This document shows, piece after piece, positions 18,114 through 26,512 of a stretch of 64,000 nt of DNA. Under the pieces are notes generated by a model, which searched no databases, had not been told where the DNA came from, and saw only the letters and a list, made by a program, of their open reading frames with translations. The first letter of the stretch is position 1. Each line of letters opens with the position of its first letter. Position numbers and translations under genes: made by a program. The stretch is from Thermotoga caldifontis AZM44c09 (GTDB lineage Bacteria > Thermotogota > Thermotogae > Thermotogales > DSM-5069), in contig NZ_AP014509.1 in the NCBI RefSeq assembly GCF_000828655.1, positions 868,001 to 932,000 on the forward strand, in the 5' to 3' direction.

Positions 18114-19103
18114 ATGAAGAAGTTTGCTCTGCTGGTGATGGTTCTTCTGTCGCTCGTTTTGTTCGCCAAGCCTGCGCGCGTTGCTTACGTCATTAACGGT
18201 TCGCTCGGGGATCAATCGTTCTACGATTCTGGATACGCAGGTATCAAGCAAATCGAACAGGACTTCAAGGTTCAGACGAGGGTCATCGAATGCAACTTCG
18301 ATCCTTCGCTGTACTATCCGAGTCTGATCACAGCTGCACAGTGGGCAGACGTCATATTCGTCATATCGTACGGTTTCGAGGAAGAACTGAAGCAGGTCGC
18401 TATGAAGTTTCCGAACAAGGTATGGGTCAACATCGACACTGTGGTCCAAGATGAAAAAGGGATCATTTCGAGTGTGGATTACCGTGAGGAAGAGGGTGCG
18501 TTCCTGGCAGGTGTCGTCGCCGCGCTGGTCACAACGATGACGGATTTGCCGGGAATCAACCCGCAGAAGATCATCGGTGCGGTTGGTGGAGACGACGACA
18601 TAGTCATAAGGTCTTTCGTCTACGGCTACGAGCAGGGTGCGAAGTACATCGATCCGGAGGTTCAGGTGAAGGTGATCTATGTGGGCACCTGGGACGATCC
18701 TGCAAAGGGTAAGCAGGCCGCGCTGCAGCTTTACGCGGAAGGTGCCGATGTCGTGTTCCAGATAGCGGCGCTCACAGGATTCGGAGTCCTGCAGGCTGCC
18801 AAAGAGGTTGGCAAGTACGCCATAGGTGTGGACAGCAACCAGAATCCGCTGGTTCCTGGACACGTTATAACGAGCGATTTGAAAGAGGTCGGTAAAACGA
18901 TCTACACGATCTTCAAGTGGATCCTGGACGGAACGTTCGAGAAAGGAAAAGTTTACAGCTTCGGTGTGAAGGAAGGCATGGTGGGACTCGCGATCGACGA
19001 GTACACCAGAAAGATTCTGCCCGAGAACGTCGTTCAAAAGATCATCGATATACAGAACAAGGTTGCCAGCGGTGAAATACAGGTACAACCGTACAGGCCT
19101 TGA
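18114..19103 (+). CDS. BMP-family nucleoside-binding protein of ABC importer
   Basis: Extracytoplasmic binding protein of the BMP/PnrA (Med) family, which usually binds purine nucleosides. A signal peptide (MKKFALLVMVLLSLVLFAKP) lacks a lipobox cysteine, as is common in Thermotogales. Family features: GSLGDQSFYDSGYAG (about 30-44), WADVIFVISYGFEE, and GVDSNQNPLVPG (about 243-254) at the ligand site. I start at ATG 18114 behind GGGAGGTG; a longer frame begins at 18099 without a better site. Followed by the ATPase and two permeases of the same system. Confidence 0.92.
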   Translation: MKKFALLVMVLLSLVLFAKPARVAYVINGSLGDQSFYDSGYAGIKQIEQDFKVQTRVIECNFDPSLYYPSLITAAQWADVIFVISYGFEEELKQVAMKFPNKVWVNIDTVVQDEKGIISSVDYREEEGAFLAGVVAALVTTMTDLPGINPQKIIGAVGGDDDIVIRSFVYGYEQGAKYIDPEVQVKVIYVGTWDDPAKGKQAALQLYAEGADVVFQIAALTGFGVLQAAKEVGKYAIGVDSNQNPLVPGHVITSDLKEVGKTIYTIFKWILDGTFEKGKVYSFGVKEGMVGLAIDEYTRKILPENVVQKIIDIQNKVASGEIQVQPYRP

Positions 19104-19124
19104 GGTGAGATTCTGCTCGTAGAA

Positions 19125-20621
19125 ATGATCGACATATGCAAGGTTTATCCACCAAACGTGGTGGCTTTAAAGCATGTCGATTTTTCGCTGGTACGCGGCG
19201 AGGTGCACGCCCTGGTCGGGGAGAACGGTGCTGGAAAATCAACGTTGATGAAGATCCTTTCCGGAATGGTGAGGCCTTCGCACGGTGAGATACGCGTCAA
19301 CGGTAGAAGAGTGCAGATAAGCAATCCTGTCGTTGCCGCGCGTTTGGGAATAGGCATGGTGCACCAGGAACTGGCGCTGGTGGGATCTCTGAAAGCATAC
19401 GAGAACGTGGTGCTCGGTTCCGAGCCGTCACGCTTCGGTTTCCTCAAACCGGAGCTTTCTTTGCAGATCGTGAAAGGGCTGGCGGAAAAGTTCGGTTTGA
19501 AGGTGGATGTGGCCGAGACCACTCAGGAACTTTCGATCGCGGGACGTCAAAAGATAGAGATACTCAAGCAGCTGTACAGGAACGTGGACATTCTGATTCT
19601 GGATGAACCCACGGCTTCTCTCACGCCTCAAGAAACCGAAGAACTCTTCGAGGAGATAGCCAACCTCAAAAGGCAGGGAAAAACCATAGTGTTCGTTGCC
19701 CACAAGCTCGACGAGGTCCTGAAGATCTCCGACAGGATCACCGTGCTGAGGAAAGGAGAAAAGATCGCCACGTTCGAAAACGATGGGACCATCACCGCCG
19801 CACAACTCGCAGAAATGATGGTTGGTAGGAAAGTCGAACTGGTTTCCACAAAGACTTTCCGTGAACGATCTCACCCTGTGTTGGTCATGAACGAACTTTC
19901 ATTGTTCAGCAAGACTGGTGGGAAGAAGTTGCTGGATGAAATAAGCATCGTCGTGCACGCGGGAGAGATCGTAGGTATCGCGGGCGTGGAAGGAAACGGA
20001 CAGAAGGAATTGATCGAAGTTCTGATCGGATTGAGGAAGGCAACGTCGGGCAGGATAGAGATTTCAGGTAAGGACGTGACGGACGCTTCTGTAAGAGAGA
20101 GAAGGTCTCTCCTGGCGTACGTGCCGCAGGATAGAAAAAATGTCGGTCTGGCGTTGAAGGCCACCGTGCTGGAAAATCTGATAATGACCCACCACATGGG
20201 TCCTCCTCTGAAGAAAAAATGGCTCCTCGACAACTCTTCGGCGAAAAATTTGGCCGCCCGGTTGATAGAGGACTTTAACATCGTCTGCAGAAATTCATCC
20301 GAGAGGGTCCAGAACCTTTCGGGTGGTAATCAGCAGAAGGTGATCATCGCCAGGGAGATCTCTTTGAACAGGGACCTGATCGTGCTCGATCAGCCAACCA
20401 GAGGTCTGGACGTGGCCTCGACCCGTTACGTGAGGGACCAGATCCTCGTGCTCAGAAACACCGGTAAGGCCGTGTTGTTGATAAGCTCGGACCTCGATGA
20501 ACTCATGGATCTTTCCGACAGACTGTACGTCATACGCTCGGGGCGCATCGTGGCGGAGCTCGATCCCCGCACCGTCGATAAAACTGTCGTTGGTTACCAC
20601 ATGCTGGGGGTAAGTGCGTGA
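19125..20621 (+). CDS. Nucleoside ABC importer, double ATPase subunit
   Basis: Two fused ABC domains of the sugar/nucleoside class. Domain 1 (about 1-230): Walker A GENGAGKST, signature LSIAGRQKIEI (degenerate), Walker B LILDEPTASLT. Domain 2 (about 250-498): Walker A altered to GVEGNGQKE, signature LSGGNQQKV and Walker B LIVLDQPTRGLD. Such asymmetric sites are normal for the class. The first ATG is 19125, but GAGGTG ends at 19107, 17 bases away; an in-frame CTG at 19113 is better spaced and would add ILLVE-like residues typical of the family (LLVEMIDICKVYP), so the true start may be upstream. Confidence 0.93.
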   Translation: MIDICKVYPPNVVALKHVDFSLVRGEVHALVGENGAGKSTLMKILSGMVRPSHGEIRVNGRRVQISNPVVAARLGIGMVHQELALVGSLKAYENVVLGSEPSRFGFLKPELSLQIVKGLAEKFGLKVDVAETTQELSIAGRQKIEILKQLYRNVDILILDEPTASLTPQETEELFEEIANLKRQGKTIVFVAHKLDEVLKISDRITVLRKGEKIATFENDGTITAAQLAEMMVGRKVELVSTKTFRERSHPVLVMNELSLFSKTGGKKLLDEISIVVHAGEIVGIAGVEGNGQKELIEVLIGLRKATSGRIEISGKDVTDASVRERRSLLAYVPQDRKNVGLALKATVLENLIMTHHMGPPLKKKWLLDNSSAKNLAARLIEDFNIVCRNSSERVQNLSGGNQQKVIIAREISLNRDLIVLDQPTRGLDVASTRYVRDQILVLRNTGKAVLLISSDLDELMDLSDRLYVIRSGRIVAELDPRTVDKTVVGYHMLGVSA

Positions 20622-21664
20622 ACACGGTGAGGTCTGTTCTTCAAACGGCGGTCGCGATATCGCTCGCTTTTCTGGTCGCCGCGCTTTTCATTCTCTTGCA
20701 GCGTAGCTCTCCTTTCGAAGTTTACATGGCACTCTACGAATACGGCTTAGGTTCATGGTTCTCGTTCACCAACACTCTGAACGCGTCTTTCCCACTGATC
20801 CTCACGGGACTCTCCGCCTCGATCGCCTTCTCGTCCGGTGTGGTGAACCTTGGTCAGCACGGTCAGTTCCTCTGGGGTGCGCTCGTGGCCGCGGTGGCTG
20901 GTGTCTATTTGAAGATGCCCGGCTGGTTTGGAACGGCATTTCTCGCTGTACTCGGTGGTCTTGTCGGTGCGGGATGGGCGGCGCTCGCCGCTTTCTTCAA
21001 AAGAAAATACAGGATGGACGAGTTCATCTCGACACTGATGCTCAACTTTCTGGCAGAGTACATGACTCTTTATCTCGCAACTTATCCTTTTCTGGACCCG
21101 AAGGCTTACGTGCCTTCGACAAGGATGATCAGGCGTGAATACTTCCTTGCAAGTTTTTTCGACGTGAATTTAGCCTTCTTCGTGGCAGTTTTCATGGTGT
21201 TCCTGAGCTGGTGGTTCTTGTGGAAGACCTGGCGCGGTTACGAAGCGCGCATGATGGGTTACAACAAGCTCTTCGCCACCGTCGGCGGGTGCGATGTGGA
21301 AACCGACACGAGCCTGATTCTGATCCTTACAGGTTTCCTGTCCGGCTTGGGGGGTGCCTTGCTCATACTCGGCGGCACTCAGCACAGGTTCATGAAAGGC
21401 ATAGGTGCGAACTTCGGATGGGACGGTGTGATGATCGCGATAATGGCGCAGAACAGCGTGGTTCAAACGCTCTTCTACGCTCTCTTCATCGGTTTCTTGA
21501 AGAACGGCGCGGTGGGTATGGAATTCGAAACTTCGGTGCCGTCGGAGTTCGTCATGTTTCTGCAGGCCATAATCGTTTTGACACTCGTTGGGGCACGCTC
21601 CGGTTTCGCCAGTCTCAGTGACTGGTTGAGGGCCAGAAGCGAGCTTCGGAGGTTGATGAAATAA
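20618..21664 (+). CDS. Nucleoside ABC importer permease 1
   Basis: Membrane subunit of the branched-chain/ribose permease family (BPD_transp_2) as used with BMP binding proteins (YufP type). About eight to ten hydrophobic segments; the family region GVVNLGQHGQFLWGALVAA (about 68-86) and the coupling area (FLSGLGGALLILGGTQHRFMKG, about 236-257 in part) are clear. GTG start overlaps the ATPase stop by 4 bases. Confidence 0.92.
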   Translation: MNTVRSVLQTAVAISLAFLVAALFILLQRSSPFEVYMALYEYGLGSWFSFTNTLNASFPLILTGLSASIAFSSGVVNLGQHGQFLWGALVAAVAGVYLKMPGWFGTAFLAVLGGLVGAGWAALAAFFKRKYRMDEFISTLMLNFLAEYMTLYLATYPFLDPKAYVPSTRMIRREYFLASFFDVNLAFFVAVFMVFLSWWFLWKTWRGYEARMMGYNKLFATVGGCDVETDTSLILILTGFLSGLGGALLILGGTQHRFMKGIGANFGWDGVMIAIMAQNSVVQTLFYALFIGFLKNGAVGMEFETSVPSEFVMFLQAIIVLTLVGARSGFASLSDWLRARSELRRLMK

Positions 21665-21666
21665 CC

Positions 21667-22557
21667 ATGGTTCCTGTGCTGACACAACTTTTACACGCGG
21701 CGCTCAGCAGTGCCACACCGATCGCCTTGGCTGCTTTCGGCGGTATGTTCAGCTTCCATGCGAACGTTTTCAACATTGCCATGGAAGGCATGATGCTGAT
21801 GGGGGCTTACTACGCGGTCTACGGTGCGTACAGGTTCGGTCACTGGGCTTACGGTGTGCTCTTCGCGTTGCTGAGCGGTCTCGTGCTGGCCATGATATTT
21901 TCTCTGTTCGCTATAGTTTTGAAGGTCGATGAATTCATCACCGGTATAGGCATCAACATGCTCGCGCTGGGATGGACGACTTACTCTCTGAGGGCCACGT
22001 TCAAAGTCAAGGGTGCGTTCATCTCTCAGGCGATACCACCTGTGCCGAAGCTCAGGTTGTTCTTGATCGAGAAGATCCCGTTCCTCGGAGAGGTTTTGTC
22101 TCTGCATCCTTTTCCCGTCTTTGTCGCGATGATACTGACTTTCGTCTTTCATCTGATTCTCTATCGAACCGCGTTCGGATTGCGTTTGAGGGCTGCGGGA
22201 GAAGAGCCTGTCGCCGTCGCTTCGGTCGGTCTGAGCGTCAGATTGCTGAAATTCTGGAGTGCCGTTCTGTGTGGCATCCTTTCGTCCTTTGCAGGAGTCT
22301 ACCTGTCGCTGGGTTACGTGACGCTGTTTTCGGAAAACATGTCGAACGGTCGAGGCTGGATATCCCTCGCGATCATAATATTAGTTCGCGGTAAGCCTGT
22401 CCCGATCATGTTGATGTCCATAGTCTTTGGGATTTTGGAGAACCTCGGTCTCTTGTTACAGAGATACGCTGTGCCACCACAATTCACGGCGATGTTGCCT
22501 TACATCGCCACGCTGTTCGTCCTTTACAGCTACGCGAGGAGGTCGAGTTCGACATGA
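21667..22557 (+). CDS. Nucleoside ABC importer permease 2
   Basis: Second membrane subunit (YufQ type). The segment HANVFNIAMEGMMLMGAYYA (about 31-50) is the family hallmark, and LRAAGEEPVAVASVGLSVRLLK (about 176-197 in part) is the ATPase-contact loop. Eight or so hydrophobic helices, 296 residues. It starts two bases after permease 1 and ends in an ATGA overlap with the ADP-ribosylglycohydrolase-like gene. Confidence 0.92.
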   Translation: MVPVLTQLLHAALSSATPIALAAFGGMFSFHANVFNIAMEGMMLMGAYYAVYGAYRFGHWAYGVLFALLSGLVLAMIFSLFAIVLKVDEFITGIGINMLALGWTTYSLRATFKVKGAFISQAIPPVPKLRLFLIEKIPFLGEVLSLHPFPVFVAMILTFVFHLILYRTAFGLRLRAAGEEPVAVASVGLSVRLLKFWSAVLCGILSSFAGVYLSLGYVTLFSENMSNGRGWISLAIIILVRGKPVPIMLMSIVFGILENLGLLLQRYAVPPQFTAMLPYIATLFVLYSYARRSSST

Positions 22558-23924
22558 AAGCCTGGCAGTACGAGTACGAATTGAGAAAGAGCGCCAGGAT
22601 CGATCTGAACTGGCGATCGCAGTGGGAATCGATCAAAAATCATGAAATCTTTTCTGACGATCTGGTATCGATGTTCTGGTCGAGCAGAGTTCCAGGTTCC
22701 GGTGCACCGGAGTGCCTCGTGGCTGGCGCCATACAGTCAGTTGAGAACATGGGCAGGGACGTGTCGAGGGCGGAAAAGCTCTTCGAAGAAGGCCTGGAGA
22801 TTTTCAACAGGAAGGATTTTCAAAATCTCAAGGTGGTGACGGCGCTGATCTTCGACGAGCTGGATCGATCACCCATTATGAAGAATCATCCTTATCATTC
22901 CTTCGAAAGGCCTCTGGGTTGGAGGAGAATATCTGATCAGATTTCGAAAGAAAGTTTTCAGCTCGATCCTGAGGATCTGTACGAATCGGTGCTGGGGGGA
23001 TGGTTGGGGCAGATCAGCGGTGCGAGCATGGGCACCAGGTTCGAAGGGTTCTTCGGGGAAGAACTCGAATTCGTTCAGAGGCAGGACCTTCCACGTTATG
23101 TGGAAGAAGAGGGTGGCTACAACGACGATATCGTGTACGAAATCGTGGCGATGGAGGCACTCAAAAACTCGCAGAGGATTTCTTCCAGACTTATCGGTCT
23201 GTCCTGGTTGAAACACATCCCGTTCGGCTGGAGCGCCGAATACGTCGCGCTTGAAAACCTCAAGAGAGGTATCCTTCCGCCCCGTTCGGGCAGCTTCAGA
23301 AATCCTTTCCAGGAATGGATCGGGGCACAGATGAGATGCATGCTTTACGGATTGATCTTTCCCGGTAGGCCATTCGAAGCGGCGCGGCTGGCCCACATGG
23401 ACTCCGTCGTGTCACACAGCGGCAACGGCGTCTACGGAGGGATGCACAGCGCCGTTCTCACGTCTCTCGCTTTCGTGCTGAAAGATCCAAGGAAGATCGT
23501 TTTGAAATCCTTGGATTACGTTCCACCACGGAGCGAGTTTGCCCACGTTTTGAAAAGAACGATCGACTGGTGCAGCAGTTGCAGTTCGTGGAGACAGGTC
23601 AGAAAGCTCGTGGAGGAGGAGTTCAAGAACTACAACTGGATACACCTTTATCCAAACGCGTGCTGCGTCACGACGGCGCTCTGGTTCGGCGAAGGCGATT
23701 TCGACAAAACCATGGAGATCGTCTTGAAGATGGGTTTCGACGTCGATTGCAACGCAGGAGAGGTGGGAACCGTTCTCGGTGTTCTGCTGACCGCCCGTTC
23801 CATCCCGTCCGACTGGTTGAGACCTTTGAAAGGAGCTGTGAAAACGTACATGAAGGGTTTCGAGCGGATCTCGATAGAACACCTCGCTCGACTCAGCCTC
23901 GAACTTTCCAAGAGGTTCTCGTGA
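22554..23924 (+). CDS. ADP-ribosylglycohydrolase-family enzyme
   Basis: Contains the family's metal-site motifs: GGWLGQISGASMGTRFEG (about 146-163), GGYNDDIVYE (about 187-196) and DVDCNAGEVGTVLGVLLTA (about 396-414), corresponding to the usual DxDTN-type segment with Thr replaced by Cys. Known members remove ADP-ribose from proteins or small molecules, or cut related N- and O-glycosides, with two magnesium ions. The first 130 residues are an extra helical region. Its ATGA coupling to a nucleoside importer suggests the substrate is the imported compound, perhaps a ribosyl or ADP-ribosyl molecule; this is inference. Followed by the acpP promoter, so it ends the operon. Confidence 0.83.
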   Translation: MKAWQYEYELRKSARIDLNWRSQWESIKNHEIFSDDLVSMFWSSRVPGSGAPECLVAGAIQSVENMGRDVSRAEKLFEEGLEIFNRKDFQNLKVVTALIFDELDRSPIMKNHPYHSFERPLGWRRISDQISKESFQLDPEDLYESVLGGWLGQISGASMGTRFEGFFGEELEFVQRQDLPRYVEEEGGYNDDIVYEIVAMEALKNSQRISSRLIGLSWLKHIPFGWSAEYVALENLKRGILPPRSGSFRNPFQEWIGAQMRCMLYGLIFPGRPFEAARLAHMDSVVSHSGNGVYGGMHSAVLTSLAFVLKDPRKIVLKSLDYVPPRSEFAHVLKRTIDWCSSCSSWRQVRKLVEEEFKNYNWIHLYPNACCVTTALWFGEGDFDKTMEIVLKMGFDVDCNAGEVGTVLGVLLTARSIPSDWLRPLKGAVKTYMKGFERISIEHLARLSLELSKRFS

Positions 23925-23941
23925 GCCGTATAGGTTCACTC

Positions 23942-23972
23942 TTGACATTCCTCGGGGATGATGCTTTATAAT
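23942..23972 (+). promoter_or_regulatory. Promoter of acpP
   Basis: Perfect TTGACA at 23942-23947 and TATAAT at 23967-23972 with a 19-base spacer; reading TTTATA (23965-23970) as the -10 gives the ideal 17. It lies about 35 bases before the acpP start and is the strongest sigma-A-like promoter in the window. Confidence 0.85.
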
Positions 23973-24006
23973 ATCGTGACTCGAGATCGACGGGAGGGAG
24001 ACAGCA

Positions 24007-24285
24007 GTGAACAAAGAGGAACTTCTGGAAAGGATCAAAGAAATAATTGCCGACAAACTGGGTGTCGATATCGACGAGGTCACTGACGACGCCGATCTCA
24101 TCGATGATCTGGATGCGGATTCGCTCGACCTTGTGGACCTCGCAATGGCGATCGAGGACGAGTTCGGTGTGACGATAGCCGATGAGGAGCTGGAGAAGAT
24201 CCGTACCGTGAGGGACATATTCAGGGAACTCTACGAAAAGATAAGGTTGGCTGAAGAGGAAGAGGAGAACGAGGAGGAAGAATGA
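24007..24285 (+). CDS. acpP: Acyl carrier protein
   Basis: Carries growing acyl chains on a phosphopantetheine arm during fatty acid synthesis. The attachment serine is Ser39 in DADSLDLV; the rest is the acidic four-helix fold (LGVDIDEVTDDADLIDDL). GTG start at 24007 with GGGAGGGAG upstream. At 92 residues it is longer than the usual 77-80 because of a glutamate-rich tail. It stands alone with its own promoter and terminator, away from other fab genes, consistent with high expression. Confidence 0.96.
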   Translation: MNKEELLERIKEIIADKLGVDIDEVTDDADLIDDLDADSLDLVDLAMAIEDEFGVTIADEELEKIRTVRDIFRELYEKIRLAEEEEENEEEE

Positions 24286-24320
24286 ACGTCGCTGGTGCAA
24301 GCCAGCGACGTTTTTATTTT
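24286..24320 (+). terminator. Intrinsic terminator of acpP
   Basis: Stem ACGTCGCTGG (24286-24295) pairs with CCAGCGACGT (24302-24311) around a six-base loop, followed by TTTTATTTT. It begins right after the acpP stop. It overlaps the end of manA on the other strand but has no T-run in that direction. Confidence 0.93.
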
Positions 24321-25126
24321 CCAATCTTTATCAAGAGTGCGTCACCTTCGATGGATTCATCGACCGCGATCAACGTTTCAAAGGCTTTTGTCTTGTATCC
24401 TCCCACCAGCCCGTCTTTCAAAAACACGACGATCCAGAAACCCACCAAGTGAGTGCGGCCCGAGACACGATAGACAGTGAAGTGATCGCATTCGAACTTT
24501 TCGAAGTTTCTGTGCAGCAACGCTTCGAGTTGGAAATCTTTCACGGCTTTCAGTGCTTTCTCAAGGTGCGTTTCTCTCTTTCTGCCCCAATCGTCGATTC
24601 TGTAAGTCAGATCTGATGTTTGTTGAATCTCAACGACCAGACTGCCCGGACCGAGCGTGTGTATCAGGCCCGCCGGAACGAAGAAAAGATCTCCAGGATT
24701 CATGTCTATGTAAGTCAGATGCTCTCTTATCTGTGAAGGATTCGAACAGTCCTTCAAGACTGTGCCGTTCAAAACTACTGCGACCTTCCCGGTTTCAACG
24801 AAGTACCAGCACTCCGTCTTACCCCAGGGTTCGTTCTCCACATTCCTGGCAAGCTCGTCGTCCGGATGCACCTGGATCGATAACCATTGCGCGGGAGAGA
24901 CGAGTTTGATCAGCAGGGGAAACCGTGGAAGATCCACACCGAGCTCTTTGAGAAATTTTCTCAGGTTCGTGTTCGATTCACCGATCACGTTCGTCACGAA
25001 CGGCTCAAGATCGGACAGGAGCCACACTTCACCCACGAACGGTTCCGTCTCGACGCCGAAGAGTTCGTTCAACCTCGGGCTTCCCCACACCATGGGCCTG
25101 AACCGAGGTTCAAGCTTCACTAACAT
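24314..25126 (-). CDS. manA: Mannose-6-phosphate isomerase, type I (short form)
   Basis: Zinc enzyme interconverting mannose 6-phosphate and fructose 6-phosphate. Zinc ligands are visible in IQVHPDDEL (about 93-101), in KTECWY (about 113-118) and in GLIHTLGPGS (about 164-173). The 270-residue size matches the short bacterial form. It overlaps the FapA-like gene by 17 bases and is the last gene of the long minus-strand run. Confidence 0.92.
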   Translation of the reverse strand: MLVKLEPRFRPMVWGSPRLNELFGVETEPFVGEVWLLSDLEPFVTNVIGESNTNLRKFLKELGVDLPRFPLLIKLVSPAQWLSIQVHPDDELARNVENEPWGKTECWYFVETGKVAVVLNGTVLKDCSNPSQIREHLTYIDMNPGDLFFVPAGLIHTLGPGSLVVEIQQTSDLTYRIDDWGRKRETHLEKALKAVKDFQLEALLHRNFEKFECDHFTVYRVSGRTHLVGFWIVVFLKDGLVGGYKTKAFETLIAVDESIEGDALLIKIGK

Positions 25127-26507
25127 CGGAGTAACCTCCGACCCTTATCTGATCGTTCTCTATCACCAGCAACACTTTCTGCAAGGGTTTGTCGTTGTAA
25201 TATCTTTTATCGAAAATGCAGATTTCCACACCCGGATGCATCATTTTTCTCGCCACTATTTTCGCAGACGTGTATTTTTGTTTCATCCTCTGCTGGATTT
25301 CCTCGAGCTCTTTTTCCGCCGTTTCTATGTTGCTTCTCAGATTGATCATGCTCTGACCGACTTTCCTGAACAACTCTATCTTGTCTGGTGGGAGCTTACC
25401 CTGGTTTCTGTCCATGATCTCTTTGAGTGTTTTGTAAACGTTGACGAGCTTGTTCAGATTCTCTCTGTCGAGCTCGATCTGGGCTTTCAGCACTTTCATT
25501 CTTTCCCTTTCTTCTGGTTCCATACCTACTTCTATGTAGGTCCTCACACCGAGCTCTGAACCGATCTCTTCCGCCTCAACGTAATAACCGGCCGAGATCG
25601 TTCCACCGACTATGACGCCTTTATCACCCTTAGCGATCACCTTTTCTCCCGCCTTGATCTGCGAATTCGTTATGGGGCCGTCCACAACGACTCCTTTTCC
25701 AGCCTCCACCACGGCGTTCTCTATGAATTTCGCACGCACCTCTTCCTTCGCCTTGACCAAACCCTTTTCTCTACCCTTTATTCCCAGAGCCGTGATGCTT
25801 CCCTCGAAGGAAACCACTGTAGCCGCTTCTATGACGCCACCCACATGCACGTCAGCCTTCGCTCTGACCGTAAAACCTGGCTTCACATCACCTTTTATCT
25901 GAACTTCGCCCGGAAAATCTATGTTCCCGGTTGAGTAATCCACATCACCCTGTACGTTCAGCACTTCGTTCACGTCTATCGTTCCATCCGCCGTCGCGAC
26001 CAGGATACCGTCCACGGCTGCGACGATTTTCCTACCATCTTCTACGAGCCTCACGTTCTTCCCAAGCTTGAGTTGCGGAGGTTTGCCCGGCTTTGGTTTG
26101 AGGACTCTGCCGAGTACGTTGCGTCCCTCTTCCCCTTCACTCGGTGGAACGATTTCTGCCACGATCTGACCGGCTTTGACGATCGTTCTCATGCGTCTTG
26201 GAAGTTCTCTCAGATCTATTCTTCCTTTATCGCTGGATGACTGTTCGTCGGTTTGTTGTGGCCTCACAATAACGACCTGTCCATCGTTGCCATCGATGGG
26301 TTTCTTACCGACGGCAACGAGCACGGGTCTATCGAAGATCTTCGATTTCAAAATGTTCTCGATCGCATCCTCCAGGATACCGTAAACGACACCGTGCGCC
26401 TTCAGTTGTGAGAGGAGATCATCTTTGCTTATCTCCTCGTTCTGATCGGCAGAAACGATCATGTGAGCCTCCATGGCATCCTGTGAAACTTTCACCTGAA
26501 CCTTCAT
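25110..26507 (-). CDS. FapA (DUF342) family protein
   Basis: A beta-helix-like family of repeated motifs (polymer-forming, bactofilin-like), seen here as IDFPGEVQIKGDVKPGFTV, AKADVHVGGVIEAATV and related repeats (about 200-330), followed by a coiled coil (about 340-420, GMEPEERERMKVLKAQIELD in part). Family members in other bacteria are linked to flagellar placement or cell-surface processes, but no function is certain here. I start at ATG 26507 (MKVQVKVSQDAME); the frame stays open to 26528, overlapping trmFO's end. Confidence 0.8.
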   Translation of the reverse strand: MKVQVKVSQDAMEAHMIVSADQNEEISKDDLLSQLKAHGVVYGILEDAIENILKSKIFDRPVLVAVGKKPIDGNDGQVVIVRPQQTDEQSSSDKGRIDLRELPRRMRTIVKAGQIVAEIVPPSEGEEGRNVLGRVLKPKPGKPPQLKLGKNVRLVEDGRKIVAAVDGILVATADGTIDVNEVLNVQGDVDYSTGNIDFPGEVQIKGDVKPGFTVRAKADVHVGGVIEAATVVSFEGSITALGIKGREKGLVKAKEEVRAKFIENAVVEAGKGVVVDGPITNSQIKAGEKVIAKGDKGVIVGGTISAGYYVEAEEIGSELGVRTYIEVGMEPEERERMKVLKAQIELDRENLNKLVNVYKTLKEIMDRNQGKLPPDKIELFRKVGQSMINLRSNIETAEKELEEIQQRMKQKYTSAKIVARKMMHPGVEICIFDKRYYNDKPLQKVLLVIENDQIRVGGYSDVSEA

Positions 26508-26512
26508 CGGCC

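Noticed and set aside
17787-19088. 433-codon minus-strand reading frame over the CRISPR end and the BMP gene
   Set aside because: It is antisense to a clear binding-protein gene and partly made of repeats; no ribosome site or protein family.
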